Shown here: in pieces, positions 1 through 9,980 of the stretch
Layout: each line of letters opens with the position of its first letter
Numbering within the stretch: position 1 is the first letter of the stretch
Assembly (NCBI GenBank): GCA_038030265.1
Contig: CM075941.1
Coordinates: 41,168,164 to 41,232,163, forward strand
DNA: 64,000 nt
Direction: 5' to 3'
From: Corythucha ciliata
Lineage: Eukaryota > Arthropoda > Insecta > Hemiptera > Tingidae
Made by a program: the position numbers and the translations under genes
Notes under the pieces: model-generated
Databases searched by the model: none
Seen by the model: the letters and a program-made list of their open reading frames with translations, nothing else
Told to the model about the DNA's origin: nothing

Positions 1-2150
1 CATAACTTCATATTTCTAGCCTAAAAATTAACGGATTATTTTATTTATGAGCGTCACCGAGTGCTTTTTTTTTTAGCACTTTACATATCAACACCGCGCA
101 ATATATCAATCAATGATTCGTATAATTGAAGGACAACGCTTCTAACTGTCTGGGAAGAAAGTGGAATGCGCTATTATCACTAAAAATGATGGAGAAGAAG
201 TAATTTTTATTGCCGGCATTCCTAAATAGAAGAAATTACTAGAAAAGGTCACATGAATATAACATGTTGAGACGAGAATCGATTTTTTTGATGCGCTTAA
301 AAAGAACAATTTGTCTAATTTTGATTGACAGCCTTTAATTACCTGTAATAAAAGAATCGAACGTTAATGAACGTTAATGAAAAGACGCTTCTAATTCCTG
401 TGACATTCTTTCGAAATTATAGGCCTATAAGTATTAAACGGAGAAAAAAAGCGGTTTCAATCTTTTGAAACGCCCCCTCAAACGAGCCATAAATTTTTAG
501 TGTAAAAACGTACAGGGACGTAATAGGGTAAGCCACGATATTTTTATATAATAGGAAGAATTCGCTGAATCATGGCTTTCACACCCGTCTTTCGAGGTTT
601 TTTTTAAGTATCTTCTTCACTCAAATGAGCATCATCTTGTCCCGATAACATAAACTATTCAACTTTTAGAAATCCTAAACTCCATAACCAGTATCGCGCC
701 GGTTACCTTTTCATTTCAACCGTTGCCGCGAGAATGTCCAACATATTTCACCTTTGTATGATTTTTACCCCTTGCCTAAAACACGTCTTCGTGCTTCAGA
801 GGTTTCTTTTTACTTTTAAAAGAGATGAGATGCCCTTTAGCTGAAAGTCATACGTCAATTATAAAGCGCAATCCAATAATGAACTATGGGCACTGTCCCA
901 CCGTGAGAGGAAGACGCAAATGAAAGATTAAACGCCTATAGGTTTCACCTTATAAGCCAATTAAAATTGAGAAATAACGCGTGCCATTTATAAACGTTCT
1001 AAAAATGATACATTTATGATACAGACGTCAATTGGATGACTCAATTATGAGTGAGGTGTTGGAGGGAGAGGAATAAGGACAGAAGGCACGCGTCGTATCT
1101 GTGATTTCACTGACGAATGAAAACCATTGGAACGTAATACTCGGATATTGGCCAGTTGTTAACTAATTAATAAAATGAAGTTCTAATAATAATTAACTAG
1201 TCGCTCAACTGTGTACGATACGACAAAATTACTGGGCGAGTGCGATCGTACTTTATCGGAATCAATTTTTAAGGGGTAAATTGGCTACGGGAAGATCACC
1301 GTAATTCTCAAATACATCTCACGGGTTTCTTTTGTCAAATGATAAGAGAGAAAAATCAATTTTCCATCATTATCCAATTTGAGTTGCACAATTTAGCCTT
1401 GCTCGTATAAGTGGAGAGTTGAAACACCGCCAATTTTTGGTGAGAAAATAGGCGATCAATTCGTTTTATAACACTATGGGATGGTTTGCAAATTGCAGGA
1501 AGGAAGATAATACAAGGGCCTTTCATGACGCGAAAAATCACCCCAGGGGGGGGGGGGCATGATGGGCTCATGGGCGATGATGATGCTGACACGTGATTGT
1601 GACAAATCAGGCAATGACACTAACCAAAAGTGCGAAAAGGATGGTGCTCTCTTTCAAGAGCACTATAGTGACCCAGATGCAGGGCACGGTGAAGAGATCA
1701 CGAAACTGGGCGCTCCTCAAAAAAAAAAAAAAAAAAAAAAAAATCCGCTTGAAGTTGCCTAATTTGGTTGAGACTCCTACTTTGATCTTTAAAGTAAATG
1801 CCACCGTATTTGAAGAAATAATACACCTCCAATTCTAGCCCTATAGAAGATGTGTACGTAACGGAATAAAAACAACAATTCAGAGAAGATAAATATTAAA
1901 ATGCAAATAAGGTTTCATCTTCATCATTCGACTTCACGCTCAGCCTTGTGATTGTTCATTTTTGAAGAGATCAAGTACGCGAGATTGCGAGATGTTAAAC
2001 GCGTAAATGTCAGAGGTATTGTATGAACGGAAACGTCTTTGTGTATGTTTATCTTTTTTTAAAAAAAAAAGAGTACGCACAAGGCCCGGTATAGATTGCG
2101 GGTTTTTTTACGACCCCCCGACAAGGCAGGGGGTTGTCTCGCTCTTGTAT
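1..2150. other. Low-copy AT-rich DNA, no gene seen
   Basis: I see no protein with family features in either strand. Open frames here are short and run through simple sequence. The stretch has a G run near 1548-1557 and a poly-A run at 1719-1743, and it is free of the 30-bp minisatellites found elsewhere. It may be intergenic or intronic; nothing in it decides which. Confidence 0.6.
1719..1743 (+). repeat. Poly-A run (25 A)
   Basis: There are 25 uninterrupted A bases. It could be the tail of an old retroposed sequence, but I recognise no SINE or LINE body upstream, so I treat it as simple sequence. Confidence 0.9.
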
Positions 2151-2349
2151 GGGTGCGTTCGGAAATGCCAACCGCATTGTAACAACCGGTCACCGAAAAG
2201 TACTCACCTCCGCCCGGCGGCGGCCGTTCGGCATGGATTTGTTCAAAATTATTTCCATTGAAAACCCATTACGCGTGCTCAACTGGTTGGATTCTAGCCG
2301 AAGAAAAGGCGGTGAGTGGTTACAACGGTCAGCATTTTCGAACGCACCC
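2151..2349. mobile_element. MITE with GGGTGCGTTCG inverted ends
   Basis: Both ends begin GGGTGCGTTCG when read inward. The similarity continues as AAATGC then ACCG, and loosely through a TGTAAC..TCACC stretch. The element is 199 bp and has no coding capacity, as expected of a non-autonomous DNA transposon. The flanks show no convincing target-site duplication, so the superfamily is not assigned. Confidence 0.7.
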
Positions 2350-2519
2350 TCTATGCCTTTATGCGTATGCCAATGAAGAAATTGAGTTCTAGCCACAAAA
2401 AGTGTTCAACGTTATTTAACTTCCAAAACTACTCAGATCACCTTAAAGCCAGGGGCGCATTTAAGGTAAAATGTTAAGAGGGGCTTTAGCCCTGAGCTCA
2501 AGAACCCCCCCCCCTCTCA

Positions 2520-2870
2520 CAGATCAAGTCAAATTCTAAATTTTGTGGATTTTTGCTCTCAGAACAAATTTCAAAGGTTTTCCTCGCTCAAAACGCCAAT
2601 GTCACAGAATTGACACCCTAAAAATCCAATTTGCACCGGGTTGACTCTTCATGAATGCAATTCCGCTCATAAGCCACTTTCGATGTCCAAATATCACAAA
2701 TTGAACACACCGCAAAACCCAATTTTGTGGTTTTGGCTACTTCAATAACAAAATTTGCCGGTTTGGCCCTTTTTGAGACCAAATTTGTCGAATTTCGTAG
2801 GTCAGAAACCAATTTCGTAGGGCTGGCTCCCTTAAGACAAGCCAATTTAACGGGATTTCACCCCTTTTTA
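2520..2870 (+). repeat. Family G minisatellite (about 30 bp)
   Basis: Degenerate units contain CCAATTT..GG followed by TTGGC, for example around 2700-2840. The block is duplicated at 57255-57600 as part of the same mobile unit. Confidence 0.6.
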
Positions 2871-2951
2871 AAGGGTGAATGAGCGTACTGGCTCATTTTA
2901 GAGAAATTTCATGGCTCTGGCTGTTTTTTGAAACAAAGTATGGCAGGGTCC

Positions 2952-3000
2952 AGACGCGGATCCAAGATTTAGTCAAGGGAGAGGCTTATGAAATTGTGTC
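2952..3000 (+). repeat. hAT-like terminus motif CAGACGCGGATCCAAG
   Basis: CAGACGCGGATCCAAGATTT, followed by a GGGAGAGGCTT stretch, resembles a hAT-type end. Related copies occur near 57690 (same strand) and, inverted, at 32070-32120 and 48230-48275. It may mark the end of another element nested in this unit; no matching partner is clear here. Confidence 0.45.
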
Positions 3001-3089
3001 CTTCGCTCTATTAAAAATGGCTTGCTATCAATTCACCTATTCCTATCAATTCGCCTATTCCCAAAATGGCCAAACTGGCAATTACCACT

Positions 3090-3700
3090 AAAAAAAAAAA
3101 AACAGACTTCACGCGGTCTAAAAGTGGCTAGACTGACGGTGCAGCCCTGAAAATGCATGAAAAGATCATGAATCCTAAATCTTAGGCTAAATCTTAAGGC
3201 TAAATCTTCCATTCACGAGCTACAACTGGCTAAAATTAGCGATTCCCGCTCTAAAAATGACCAAGCTGACGTAACGCGCTCTAAAAATAGGCAAACTAAC
3301 AATTCACGCTCTGTAAATCCCTAAACAAACGATTCCTTCCCTAAATATTCCAAAATGAACCATTTGCGCGCCAAGAATGCCCAAACTGACCATTCGGGCG
3401 TTGGCTTGACGGGACTAATTGCGTCCTTGAAAAAGCAAAACTGACGGTTCACGCCCTATAAAATTGGTAAAACTGACTCTATGCGGCCTACGATGAATGG
3501 TTAAACTGACAATTCGCACTTTGAAAATCCCCAAGCAGATTATTCATGCCCTGAGAATAGCAAAATTAGCCATTCGCGCGTCAGAAATAGCCATACTGAG
3601 CCTTCACGCCTTGAACATGTCTAAACTGACGAACCTGGCCTTAAAAACTGGCTATTTACGCCCTGTAAATGACATACTCAACTCGTACCAGCAATTCACG
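3090..3700 (-). repeat. Family B minisatellite array
   Basis: The plus strand shows repeated CCCTAAAAATGGC then CAAACTGACGATTCGCG with heavy divergence, at about 30-31 bp per unit. No two adjacent units are identical. The short open frames that run through the array have no family resemblance and look like by-products of the period. Confidence 0.85.
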
Positions 3701-3836
3701 GTCTAAAAATGGCCTAAATGATCGTTTGTGCTCCACAGAGGCTAAACAGACGATTCGCGGCTTCAAAGTGGCTATCTGCACCCACAAAGTGGCCAAACAG
3801 AGCTATTTGCGCCCTTCATGCGATAAACTGACCACT

Positions 3837-3955
3837 TGTAATTGCGCACCGAGCATGGGCCGTCCTCACCGAACCCCTCCCCCTCGCCAACCAGCGTTAG
3901 CTACAGGCACCTCATGGACTGGATAAACTTTTTGATTTGATTTGAAACTATAAAT
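3837..3955 (+). mobile_element. Non-LTR retroposon 3' tail fragment with (TTTGA)n
   Basis: A short non-repeat segment runs from about CACCGAGCATGGGCC to GGACTGGATAAACTTTTTGA and ends in TTTGATTTGA. A body followed by ATAAA and a short pentamer tail is what 3' ends of some LINEs and SINEs look like. The related segment at 58940-59060 is in the same position in the second copy of the unit, so the insertion predates that duplication. Confidence 0.5.
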
Positions 3956-3959
3956 TGCT

Positions 3960-4412
3960 ATAAAATTGCTTGATGGGCAAATCACGCCCTAAAAATGGCT
4001 AAATGTGCTAATTTGTGCCAGTGAAATGGTAAAACTCGCCATTCGTAGTGCAAAAATGGACAAACTGAGCCACCACGCCTAGAAAATGACTAAAAATGCA
4101 GACGATTTGTACCCCAAAAATAGCAGAACTAATAGTTTGCGTCTTGAAAATGCCTTAACTGACAATTCATGCCATTAAAATGCCTATTGTGACTTGCTGC
4201 TGGCTGGACCTAAAAAAGCAATTTCCCGGATTTCACTGCTCCAAAAACAAATTTTTGCTCGTTCGAACCATTCGAAAAGTGGTGAATCTAGCGATTCGTG
4301 CCTTATAAATTTCTAAACTAACCGTTCGCAAGCTAAATTTGACTTTACGAATGATTCGTCCCCTGGACATTGTCAAATGGGCTATTCACGCCCTAAAAAT
4401 GACTAAAATGAC
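3960..4412 (-). repeat. Family B minisatellite array
   Basis: Plus-strand units read CCCTAAAAATGG.TAAA.TGACGATTCG at a loose 30-bp spacing. The segment is collinear with 59070-59540 and ends where homology between the two units ends. Confidence 0.8.
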
Positions 4413-4429
4413 GAAAATTGTAAAATTGT

Positions 4430-4566
4430 CGTTTCCATACTTTCTAGCCTCTAATTAGCGCTTTTTCTATACTCTTTATCCGCGGATGATTTAAGAAAAC
4501 TTTAGCCGCGAAGTAGCCAAGTATTTTCCTTAATTTTAGCCCTTTTTCTCACTTCTGTCCGTGAAT
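4430..4566 (+). repeat. Family A minisatellite
   Basis: Short run of degenerate TTAGCGCTTTTTCT / TTTAGCCGCG units between the truncated hAT-like unit and the next element. Confidence 0.7.
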
Positions 4567-5224
4567 CTGTAGCGTATACCGAGGTTGTGGCGAGGGGGGC
4601 GATAGCCTCGAGTCTCCTTATGTCACAAAGAGCCACCGAAAAGCTTAAAGATAAAAAAAAAACGAGGATTTTTGAGTTCTATGTTCATGTATGTAGGAAC
4701 TTGAAAACAAGTTTCGGTGTACGGTTTGGACAGCATTGGCTCCTTTTGACGATATGTTGCGGGTGAGCGCTTTTTCTCAAATTTAGCTGCGAATTAGAGA
4801 TTTTTTCAATTTTTAGCCGCGTGTTACCTACAGTGTTTTTTTTTCGCTTACGTGCTATCAACTAGCACGTTTTCGCTATTTTAGCCGTAATATTATCGCT
4901 TTTTATAATATTTTTGCCCAAATACGTAGTACGTTCTTGCCCTAACAATTTGCACATTAGCTTGAACACTCAATTTTAGTCGCCTATTAAGTACTACAGC
5001 AATTTGAGGTTTGATAATTTCGAATTGGTGCATTTTTTTCAATTTTTTATTATTTTCTTATTTTTAAATATGAGAGCTTGTTCTGAATATTAGCCGTGAA
5101 TCAACGTTTTAAAACCTAAAAATCTCAAATTTTTCAACTGTAAGCTTTTCGAGACCGCCCTCTGGACGGCGGGGGCTCGAGGCGGTCCACCCCCTTCGCC
5201 GCAACTTCGCGTGTACGCCTCCCG
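4567..5224. mobile_element. Small hAT-like unit (GCGTAC.CGAGG ends) with A repeats
   Basis: The left end reads GTAGCGTATACCGAGGTTG, then GGCGAGGGGG, then GCCTCGAG. The right end read inward gives GGCGTACACGCGAAGTTG, then GGCGAAGGGGG, then GCCTCGAG, so about 40 bp are inverted-repeat related. The same terminus occurs at both ends of 30372-33726, and the subterminal GGCTCC(T)TTTCGACGA block is shared too. The interior is family A repeats (about 4760-5130). There is no coding sequence and no clear target duplication. Confidence 0.6.
4760..5130 (+). repeat. Family A minisatellite inside small hAT-like unit
   Basis: Units carry GAGCGCTTTTTCTCAAATTT and AGCCGCG with strong divergence. This is the cargo of the 4567-5224 unit. 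Confidence 0.75.
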
Positions 5225-5340
5225 AACAGCTTCAAGATGTAAAAACGGAGAAATTGAGAAAAAGCGCTAAATGTACGAATCCAATTGAGAGAATGTAGTA
5301 ATCCGTGGCCAAAATTTGAGGTCACCAGGGCCATGATATT

Positions 5341-5426
5341 ATAACACCCTAAACCTTTTCCGACGATCTAACCCCCGGAGGGTCTCAGAGCCGTGATAAC
5401 ACCCTTATACCTTTACGACGATCTAA
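5341..5426 (+). repeat. 55-bp tandem duplication
   Basis: ATAACACCCT..ACC followed by CGACGATCTAA occurs at 5341 and again at 5396. The second copy ends at the TAA that flanks the Harbinger element. Confidence 0.7.
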
Positions 5427-6422
5427 AGCTCCGGCTACACGGTCAAGCTTTACGTGAGGTTTACTTGTCAGTTTTACTTGACTGAAAAAACGGTGTGGCT
5501 ACACGGCTCATGATTTCCTTCAGTTTTGAGCTCAGTTCAGTTCTGCCTTCAGTCCGCTTCAAGTCTTCAGAACGGATAGACCTCTGTCAAGTCACGATAT
5601 GAGTGATAATTGCGATATGGAAGTATTCTTTTTGGGTTTGCTGGCAATGAAAAGAAGTAAAAAAACAGCAATCGAACGAAGTGGTGCAAAAAGCGGTTAC
5701 TCCGTAGACCCTCCAACACTCTTAGCTTTCCATATTGTCTACAGCAGCAGCTTGCCGGTAGCACCATCCGCTCATTGCACGGGTATCTCTCCTCGCTCCT
5801 ACTTTACCACCTGTAAAACTCCCCACCACCAAGCGGTCCACACCGGTAACGCACCAGTCTTGACCAGCTGGTGTGGCTGACGGGGAGCGGAGCGAGGATA
5901 ACCAGGACTTGCACGTGTCGGGTGTCACTTCCCGGCCGTCATGTCAGGCTTAAACCTGGTCATGTGCCTTTCAAGGCATCAAGCCAGGGCGGGAAGAAGG
6001 CACAATCCTGGATACTCCGTAGAAATCTACATTCTCATGTCAACTTAATGAAGGATTTAAGAGACGACGTCGAAGAGTGGAGAAGTTACGTCCGAATGGA
6101 CATAGACGCTTATTCTGAGTTATTGCGGTTAGTTACTCCTTTAATTGAGCGTGAGGACACAGTAATTCGAGAGAGTATCACAGTATCACTGGACCTCAAC
6201 GCTTTGGACTGAAGAAAAAGCTGAAGGAAAGACTGAAGGCCGGCCACACGCTCAAGCTTGCGCGAGAGAAAGCTTGAGAACTGACGTGAATTCCTTCAAG
6301 CCTTCAAGCCGCGCCTGAGGCTTGAAGGAGCTTCAGTTTTGCCATCCACACGCTCAAACTTTACGTAGGGAAAGACTGATTCGAGCTTTCCGTAGGGAAA
6401 GCTTGACCGTGTAGCCGGGCCT
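5427..6422 (+). mobile_element. PIF/Harbinger-like DNA transposon, degraded
   Basis: The element is 996 bp. The left end is AGCTCCGGCTACACGGTCAA and the right end read inward is AGGCCCGGCTACACGGTCAA, followed by GCTTT. Each end is flanked by TAA (5424-5426 and 6423-6425), the 3-bp duplication typical of PIF/Harbinger. Extra subterminal copies of the CACACGCTCAAGCTT-type motif lie at about 6240-6360. Inside is a fragment of a Harbinger-type transposase on the plus strand. The catalytic part is missing, so this is a deletion derivative. Confidence 0.85.
5599..6212 (+). pseudogene. Harbinger-type transposase fragment
   Basis: Two blocks are visible. A short N-terminal block at 5599-5700 (LLAMKRSKKT) resembles the basic leader of HARBI1-like nucleases. 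A second block in the frame that stops at 6212 contains WILRRNLHSHVNL, RSYVRMD, YSELLRLVTPLIE, then EDTVIRESI, which follows the order seen before the DDE domain in this family. The frame then runs into an unrelated DLNALD and a stop, so the whole DDE catalytic domain is lost. The 290 bp between the blocks has no transposase resemblance and may be an intron or an insertion. Such transposases normally act in the nucleus on the element's own ends; this one cannot. Confidence 0.7.
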
Positions 6423-6425
6423 TAA

Positions 6426-6750
6426 CCACCGACAATGCCAAGCCTCATCGACCCCCACCCCCCATTACTCACCGATTCCCATCCTTCTTATTAACATCTC
6501 CATAGGAGATTTCCAAGTGTAGCCTCTACGCCCACCTGAGTTCCAACCTCTTGGGGAAAACACGCACACACACCGGGGTCCTCGGGGCCCCAACGGGCGT
6601 GCGGAGCTTGCGGAACTCGTTATAGTTCCCATCACTAAAATTGGGCTCATGCCTTCTTTTCATTTGTTCAATGGTGTATTATATCACCAATCCATCAATC
6701 TCAGCTATAGATGAACGGGGCTTACTGCGTTTTTTCAATCCAAAGGCATT
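6426..6750. other. Short low-copy stretch, nothing recognised
   Basis: This C-rich then AT-rich spacer lies between the Harbinger element and a family A array. I see no gene, RNA or element end in it. Confidence 0.5.
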
Positions 6751-6754
6751 TGGT

Positions 6755-7375
6755 GATTTTTTAAATTTTAGCCGCAAAATTAGAGCTTTTCTCAATTTCT
6801 CAATGAAATAACATCGAGAAACCACGAATTAGCGCATTTTGTCAATTCTATAGCAATGAAATAGTTTTGTTTTCGTTTCTTTTTTTTTGTTTTTGTTTTT
6901 TTTGTTTTTGTTTTTTTGTTTTTTTTAGCTGTGAATGAGCCGAATGATCGCCTTTTCTCTATATAACCGAGAAAATCGGCGCTTAATCTAAATTTTGCTG
7001 CAAAGCGTTTTTAGAAATTTTAGCCATGAAATGGCACTTTTATCCGCGAATTAGCGTTTTTTCTTCCTTTTTTCTTCTTGTCGCAGAAAAATTAACGCAT
7101 TTCTCAATTTTAGCTGCAATGAGAGCTTTTTCTTAATTTTAGCCATGATTTTACGCTTTCTCTCAATTACTGCCGCAAATTAGCGAGAATTCCTCAGTTT
7201 TAGCTGGAAATTTTGAGCTTTTCTCAATTTTAGCTCTGAGTACTCCAAGTTTCAGCCCAGGTTCCAGCCAAGAAGTCCAGGTTTCAGCCAAGAATCAGTG
7301 CTTTATTCCCCCAGTTGTAGCAGCGAGTTAGCGATTTTTCCCATTTATTAGCAATTTGTTGACTTTTGGTTATGA
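6755..7375 (+). repeat. Family A minisatellite array
   Basis: Degenerate TTTAGCCGCAAATTAG.GCTTTTCTCAA units. A T-rich run with single G interruptions at about 6866-6927 looks like slippage of the T tract inside one unit. Confidence 0.85.
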
Positions 7376-7377
7376 AT

Positions 7378-7686
7378 GAGGAAGTAACACAAAAAAAAAA
7401 ATGAAAATCGCTGGACATATTTTTTTTTTGAAAGAAAATGGTTAAGGCCCGAGTTCACCAACTTCTTAAACCAAGATCAACCACTAATCACGATTACAAC
7501 GTAAACACTTGTATCAATATTCATATGGGTCGCTATTGGCAACTAATCACGATAAACTTTAAACGAGATCAATTTTGTTGGTGAAAATGGGCCTAAATAT
7601 GACAAGGAATTGAATATTAGTGCGTAAATGGCTGATTTTAATTTATAGTGATAACTACATATAAGAAATTATAAAAATTGCCGTAA
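7378..7686 (+). mobile_element. Left-end fragment of YqaJ-type element, interrupted by a MITE
   Basis: It starts AT|GAGGAAGTAAC, as the element at 58316 does, and continues AAAATCGCTGG.. and AATATTAGTGCGTAAATG as in 43784 and 58316. A 148-bp MITE (7446-7593) splits it. Similarity ends near 7686 and no right end is present, so this copy is truncated. It sits at the edge of a family A array. Confidence 0.7.
7446..7593. mobile_element. 148-bp MITE, TAA target duplication
   Basis: The ends are GGCCCGAGTTCACCAAC and, inverted, GGCCCATTTTCACCAAC. It is flanked by TAA on both sides (7443-7445, 7594-7596). The same host sequence without the insert, GAAAATGACTAAATATGACC, is present near 43829-43850 and 58366-58387, which fixes the boundaries. 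The 3-bp TAA duplication suggests a PIF/Harbinger-mobilised MITE. Confidence 0.9.
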
Positions 7687-7775
7687 ACCGTGTTGGTGGG
7701 AGGGGGGGGGGTGGCTACCGACTACTGAGTTCATTGGCCTTTTACGACGATTTGATCCAGTTTTCACCAATTAAG

Positions 7776-7829
7776 GCCTATTTTCACCAACAAAATTGAT
7801 CTCGTTTAAAGTTGATCGTGATCAGTAGG
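7776..7829 (-). mobile_element. Partial copy of the GGCCC..TTCACCAAC MITE
   Basis: It reads GGCCTATTTTCACCAACAAA then ATTGATCTCGTTTAAAG, matching the inverted right end of the 7446-7593 element. It is preceded by TTAA. The other end is missing. Confidence 0.65.
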
Positions 7830-8075
7830 GCCTCAGGGGCCATGGCCCCTTCCTTGGAGTACGGCCCCATTGCTGGAGTCGCGAGGTCACAGGAAATTAT
7901 TTTTGGTGAAAGCCAAGCTCCCAGAATATTACGAAAGATTGAAAATCGCCGCATTAAACTTGAAAAGAGGGCAAAATCGTTGTTTTTGACAAAATTTCGT
8001 CCCCAACGACCCGGAGAATAGAATTTGCATGAATCTCGTAGGCGAAATAATTTAAGATTTCGTCCCCAACGAAAT
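7830..8075. other. Spacer, nothing recognised
   Basis: It contains ATGGCCCCTTCCTT, which recurs near 9525, and a short duplicated TTTCGTCCCCAACGA block (about 7995 and 8058). No gene or complete element is visible. Confidence 0.4.
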
Positions 8076-8079
8076 AGCC

Positions 8080-9420
8080 AAACTATGACTGTTCCGCTCC
8101 CTAAAAATGGCTAAACTGGCTGTAATCGCGCCCCAAAGTGGCAAAATTGACGATTAGCGCCTTGAAAAGGGCTGAACTGACTATATGTATATTTGCGCCC
8201 TAAAAATTGTCAAACTTGAAATTCCTGCTCTCTATGATTGACTTCAAATACCCTAAAAATGGCTAAGCTGACGATTATCGCAGCCCTAAAAATATCTAAA
8301 TCAACCATTTGCACGCCAGAAATGGCCAAACTGTCTATTTTCGCGCCAAAAATGGTCAATACTGACTATTCGCGCCTTTTGGCTTGACGGTCCCCAAAAA
8401 CGGCTAAACTAACTATTTGCCTCTGCCAACCATTTTCCACCTGAAAAAGCCGAAACAGATGATTCCTGCCCCGAAAAGTGCAAATTCGACCATTCGCTTG
8501 CAAAGAATGACCAAACTGACTATTCGCGCCTTTGGCTTTACGTGACTGTAAACGCCGTGAAAAAATGGCAAAACTGGCGATTCGCGCTCTAAAAATGGCC
8601 AAACTGACTTTACGAGCCCTAATTCGCACGCTCTAAAAATACCTGAACAGGTGATTCCCGTCCTGAAAATGGCAAAAACTAAGCATTCGCGAGTAAAATA
8701 TGGCTAAACGTGCATTGTCTGCTGTAAAAATGGCCAAACTGGCAATTCCCGCTCTAAAAAAAGGCAAAACAGACCATTCGGACCTGAAACGGCATGGATT
8801 CTTGCACTGAAAATATCACCATGGCTAATATTATAACTGCTTGTGAAAATTACCTGACAGGTTGCACCGTAGAAATGGCAAACTGACGATTTGCGCCCAC
8901 TAAATGGTTAAATTAATGATTCGAGCCTTGATAATGGCTAACTGAGTTCGTACTCTAAAGCGGGATACATACTTGTTACTTGCCAAGTAACGAGCAAAAT
9001 TTTTTCCAATTTTTTGGTCGGTTTCCAGGCAATTTGCTAGAATTGATTGATATTATGCTCGTTATTTGGCAAGTACCGCACTACTACCGCATGTGTGTAC
9101 CCGGTCTAAAAACTACTTTTCCGTAGAATCCGACTAAAAAGACTGATTCGTGGGTCCTGAAAATGTCACACTGACTATTCACGCCCGCTAGCAACGGCCA
9201 TACTGACAGTTTGCGCTGTAAAAATTGCCAAACTGTGACTATATTCACTCTCAAAAATTGGTAAAACTGACTCTATGCGGTCTATAAATGGTTAAACTTA
9301 CGATTCGCGCTTGAACTATAGCTGAAAATGACTTGGTTGACTAATCACACTCTAAAAACTGCTAACAAACCATTCGCTATTCACGCCCTTAAAAGTTGAA
9401 TTAACTAAATCGTTGAACCA
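8080..9420 (-). repeat. Family B minisatellite array
   Basis: Plus-strand units CCCTAAAAATGGCTAAACTG..GATTCGCG repeat at about 30 bp with much divergence and many small indels. A 143-bp MITE interrupts the array at 8961-9103. Confidence 0.85.
8961..9103. mobile_element. 143-bp MITE with TACTTGCCAA inverted ends
   Basis: The left end is CGGGATACATAC followed by TTACTTGCCAAGTAACGAGC. The right end inverted is CGGGTACACACATG followed by TACTTGCCAAATAACGAGC. Flanks CTCTAAAG and GTCTAAAA match at 6 of 8, but CTCTAAAA is also part of the host repeat unit, so the duplication is not proven. Non-coding. Confidence 0.7.
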
Positions 9421-9559
9421 TTCGTCCCCCCCCCCACCGAATAGGGGGCTATTGGTGGGAGGGGGCACATGATTTTTCACCAAACGTACTCCAATTGCGG
9501 GTCCCATAGTGTGCCTAGTGTGCAATGGCCCCTTCCTTGAGCCGACTCTGGATCCGCGC

Positions 9560-9670
9560 ATGATCGTGATTAGTTGCCAGTAGCGACCCATATGAATTCT
9601 GATATAAGTGTTTACATTGTAATCGTGATTAGCTGTTGATTTTGGTTTAAGAAGTTGGTGAAACCGGGTC
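9560..9670 (-). mobile_element. Truncated copy of the 148-bp MITE
   Basis: It matches the reverse complement of 7446-7593 from GATTAGTTGCCA through TTGGTTTAAGAAGTTGGTGA and ends before TAA at 9671-9673. The distal end is missing. Confidence 0.75.
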
Positions 9671-9673
9671 TAA

Positions 9674-9786
9674 ATTGATCACGGTTAAAGTAGGTTGTGA
9701 TTAGTTGCCAATAGTGACTCAAACATTGTTTACACAGTAATTGATTAGTTGTTGATCGTGGTTAAATAAGTTGGTGAAAACGGGCC
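9674..9786 (-). mobile_element. Second copy of the 148-bp MITE family
   Basis: It runs TTGATCACGGTTAAAG, GATTAGTTGCCAATAGTGAC, ending GTTGGTGAAAACGGGCC then TAA (9787-9789). It abuts the previous copy, forming a head-to-tail pair. Confidence 0.75.
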
Positions 9787-9799
9787 TAAAGTGTTCGTC

Positions 9800-9980
9800 G
9801 TTACTTTGTTATTTTCGTTAATTATTATTATTTTTCTTTAGTGAATTATCGTTTTCGCCATTTTAGCCGCGAATGAGCAAATTTTTTTCTCCGTTTTTTG
9901 TTATTTTAATAATCACAATCTTTTATAATTCTTCCAGTATAATATTTTTCAATTTTTCGACTTTACCTGCCAACTTGTCC
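9800..9980 (+). repeat. Family A minisatellite, weak
   Basis: A few units with CGCCATTTTAGCCGCGAATGAG are recognisable; the rest is AT-rich decay. Confidence 0.5.

Larger units (their letters stand above)
2450..4412 (+). mobile_element. Truncated hAT-like unit filled with minisatellites
   Basis: The left end reads CAGGGGCGCATTTAAGG and continues into GAGGGGCTTTAGCCC. It closely matches the left end of the unit at 57184-61106 (CAGGGGCGGATTTAAAG), and the two stay collinear to about 4412 here and 59540 there. After 4412 the match stops and family A repeats begin, with no right terminal repeat, so this copy is truncated. The interior holds G repeats (about 2520-2870), B repeats, and a short retroposon-tail fragment near 3840-3950. 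CAGGG-type ends are typical of hAT transposons; no transposase is present. Confidence 0.65.

Noticed and set aside
7830..9560. Direct ATGGCCCCTTCCTT copies as ends of one element
   Set aside because: The two copies are in direct, not inverted, orientation, and no target duplication was seen.
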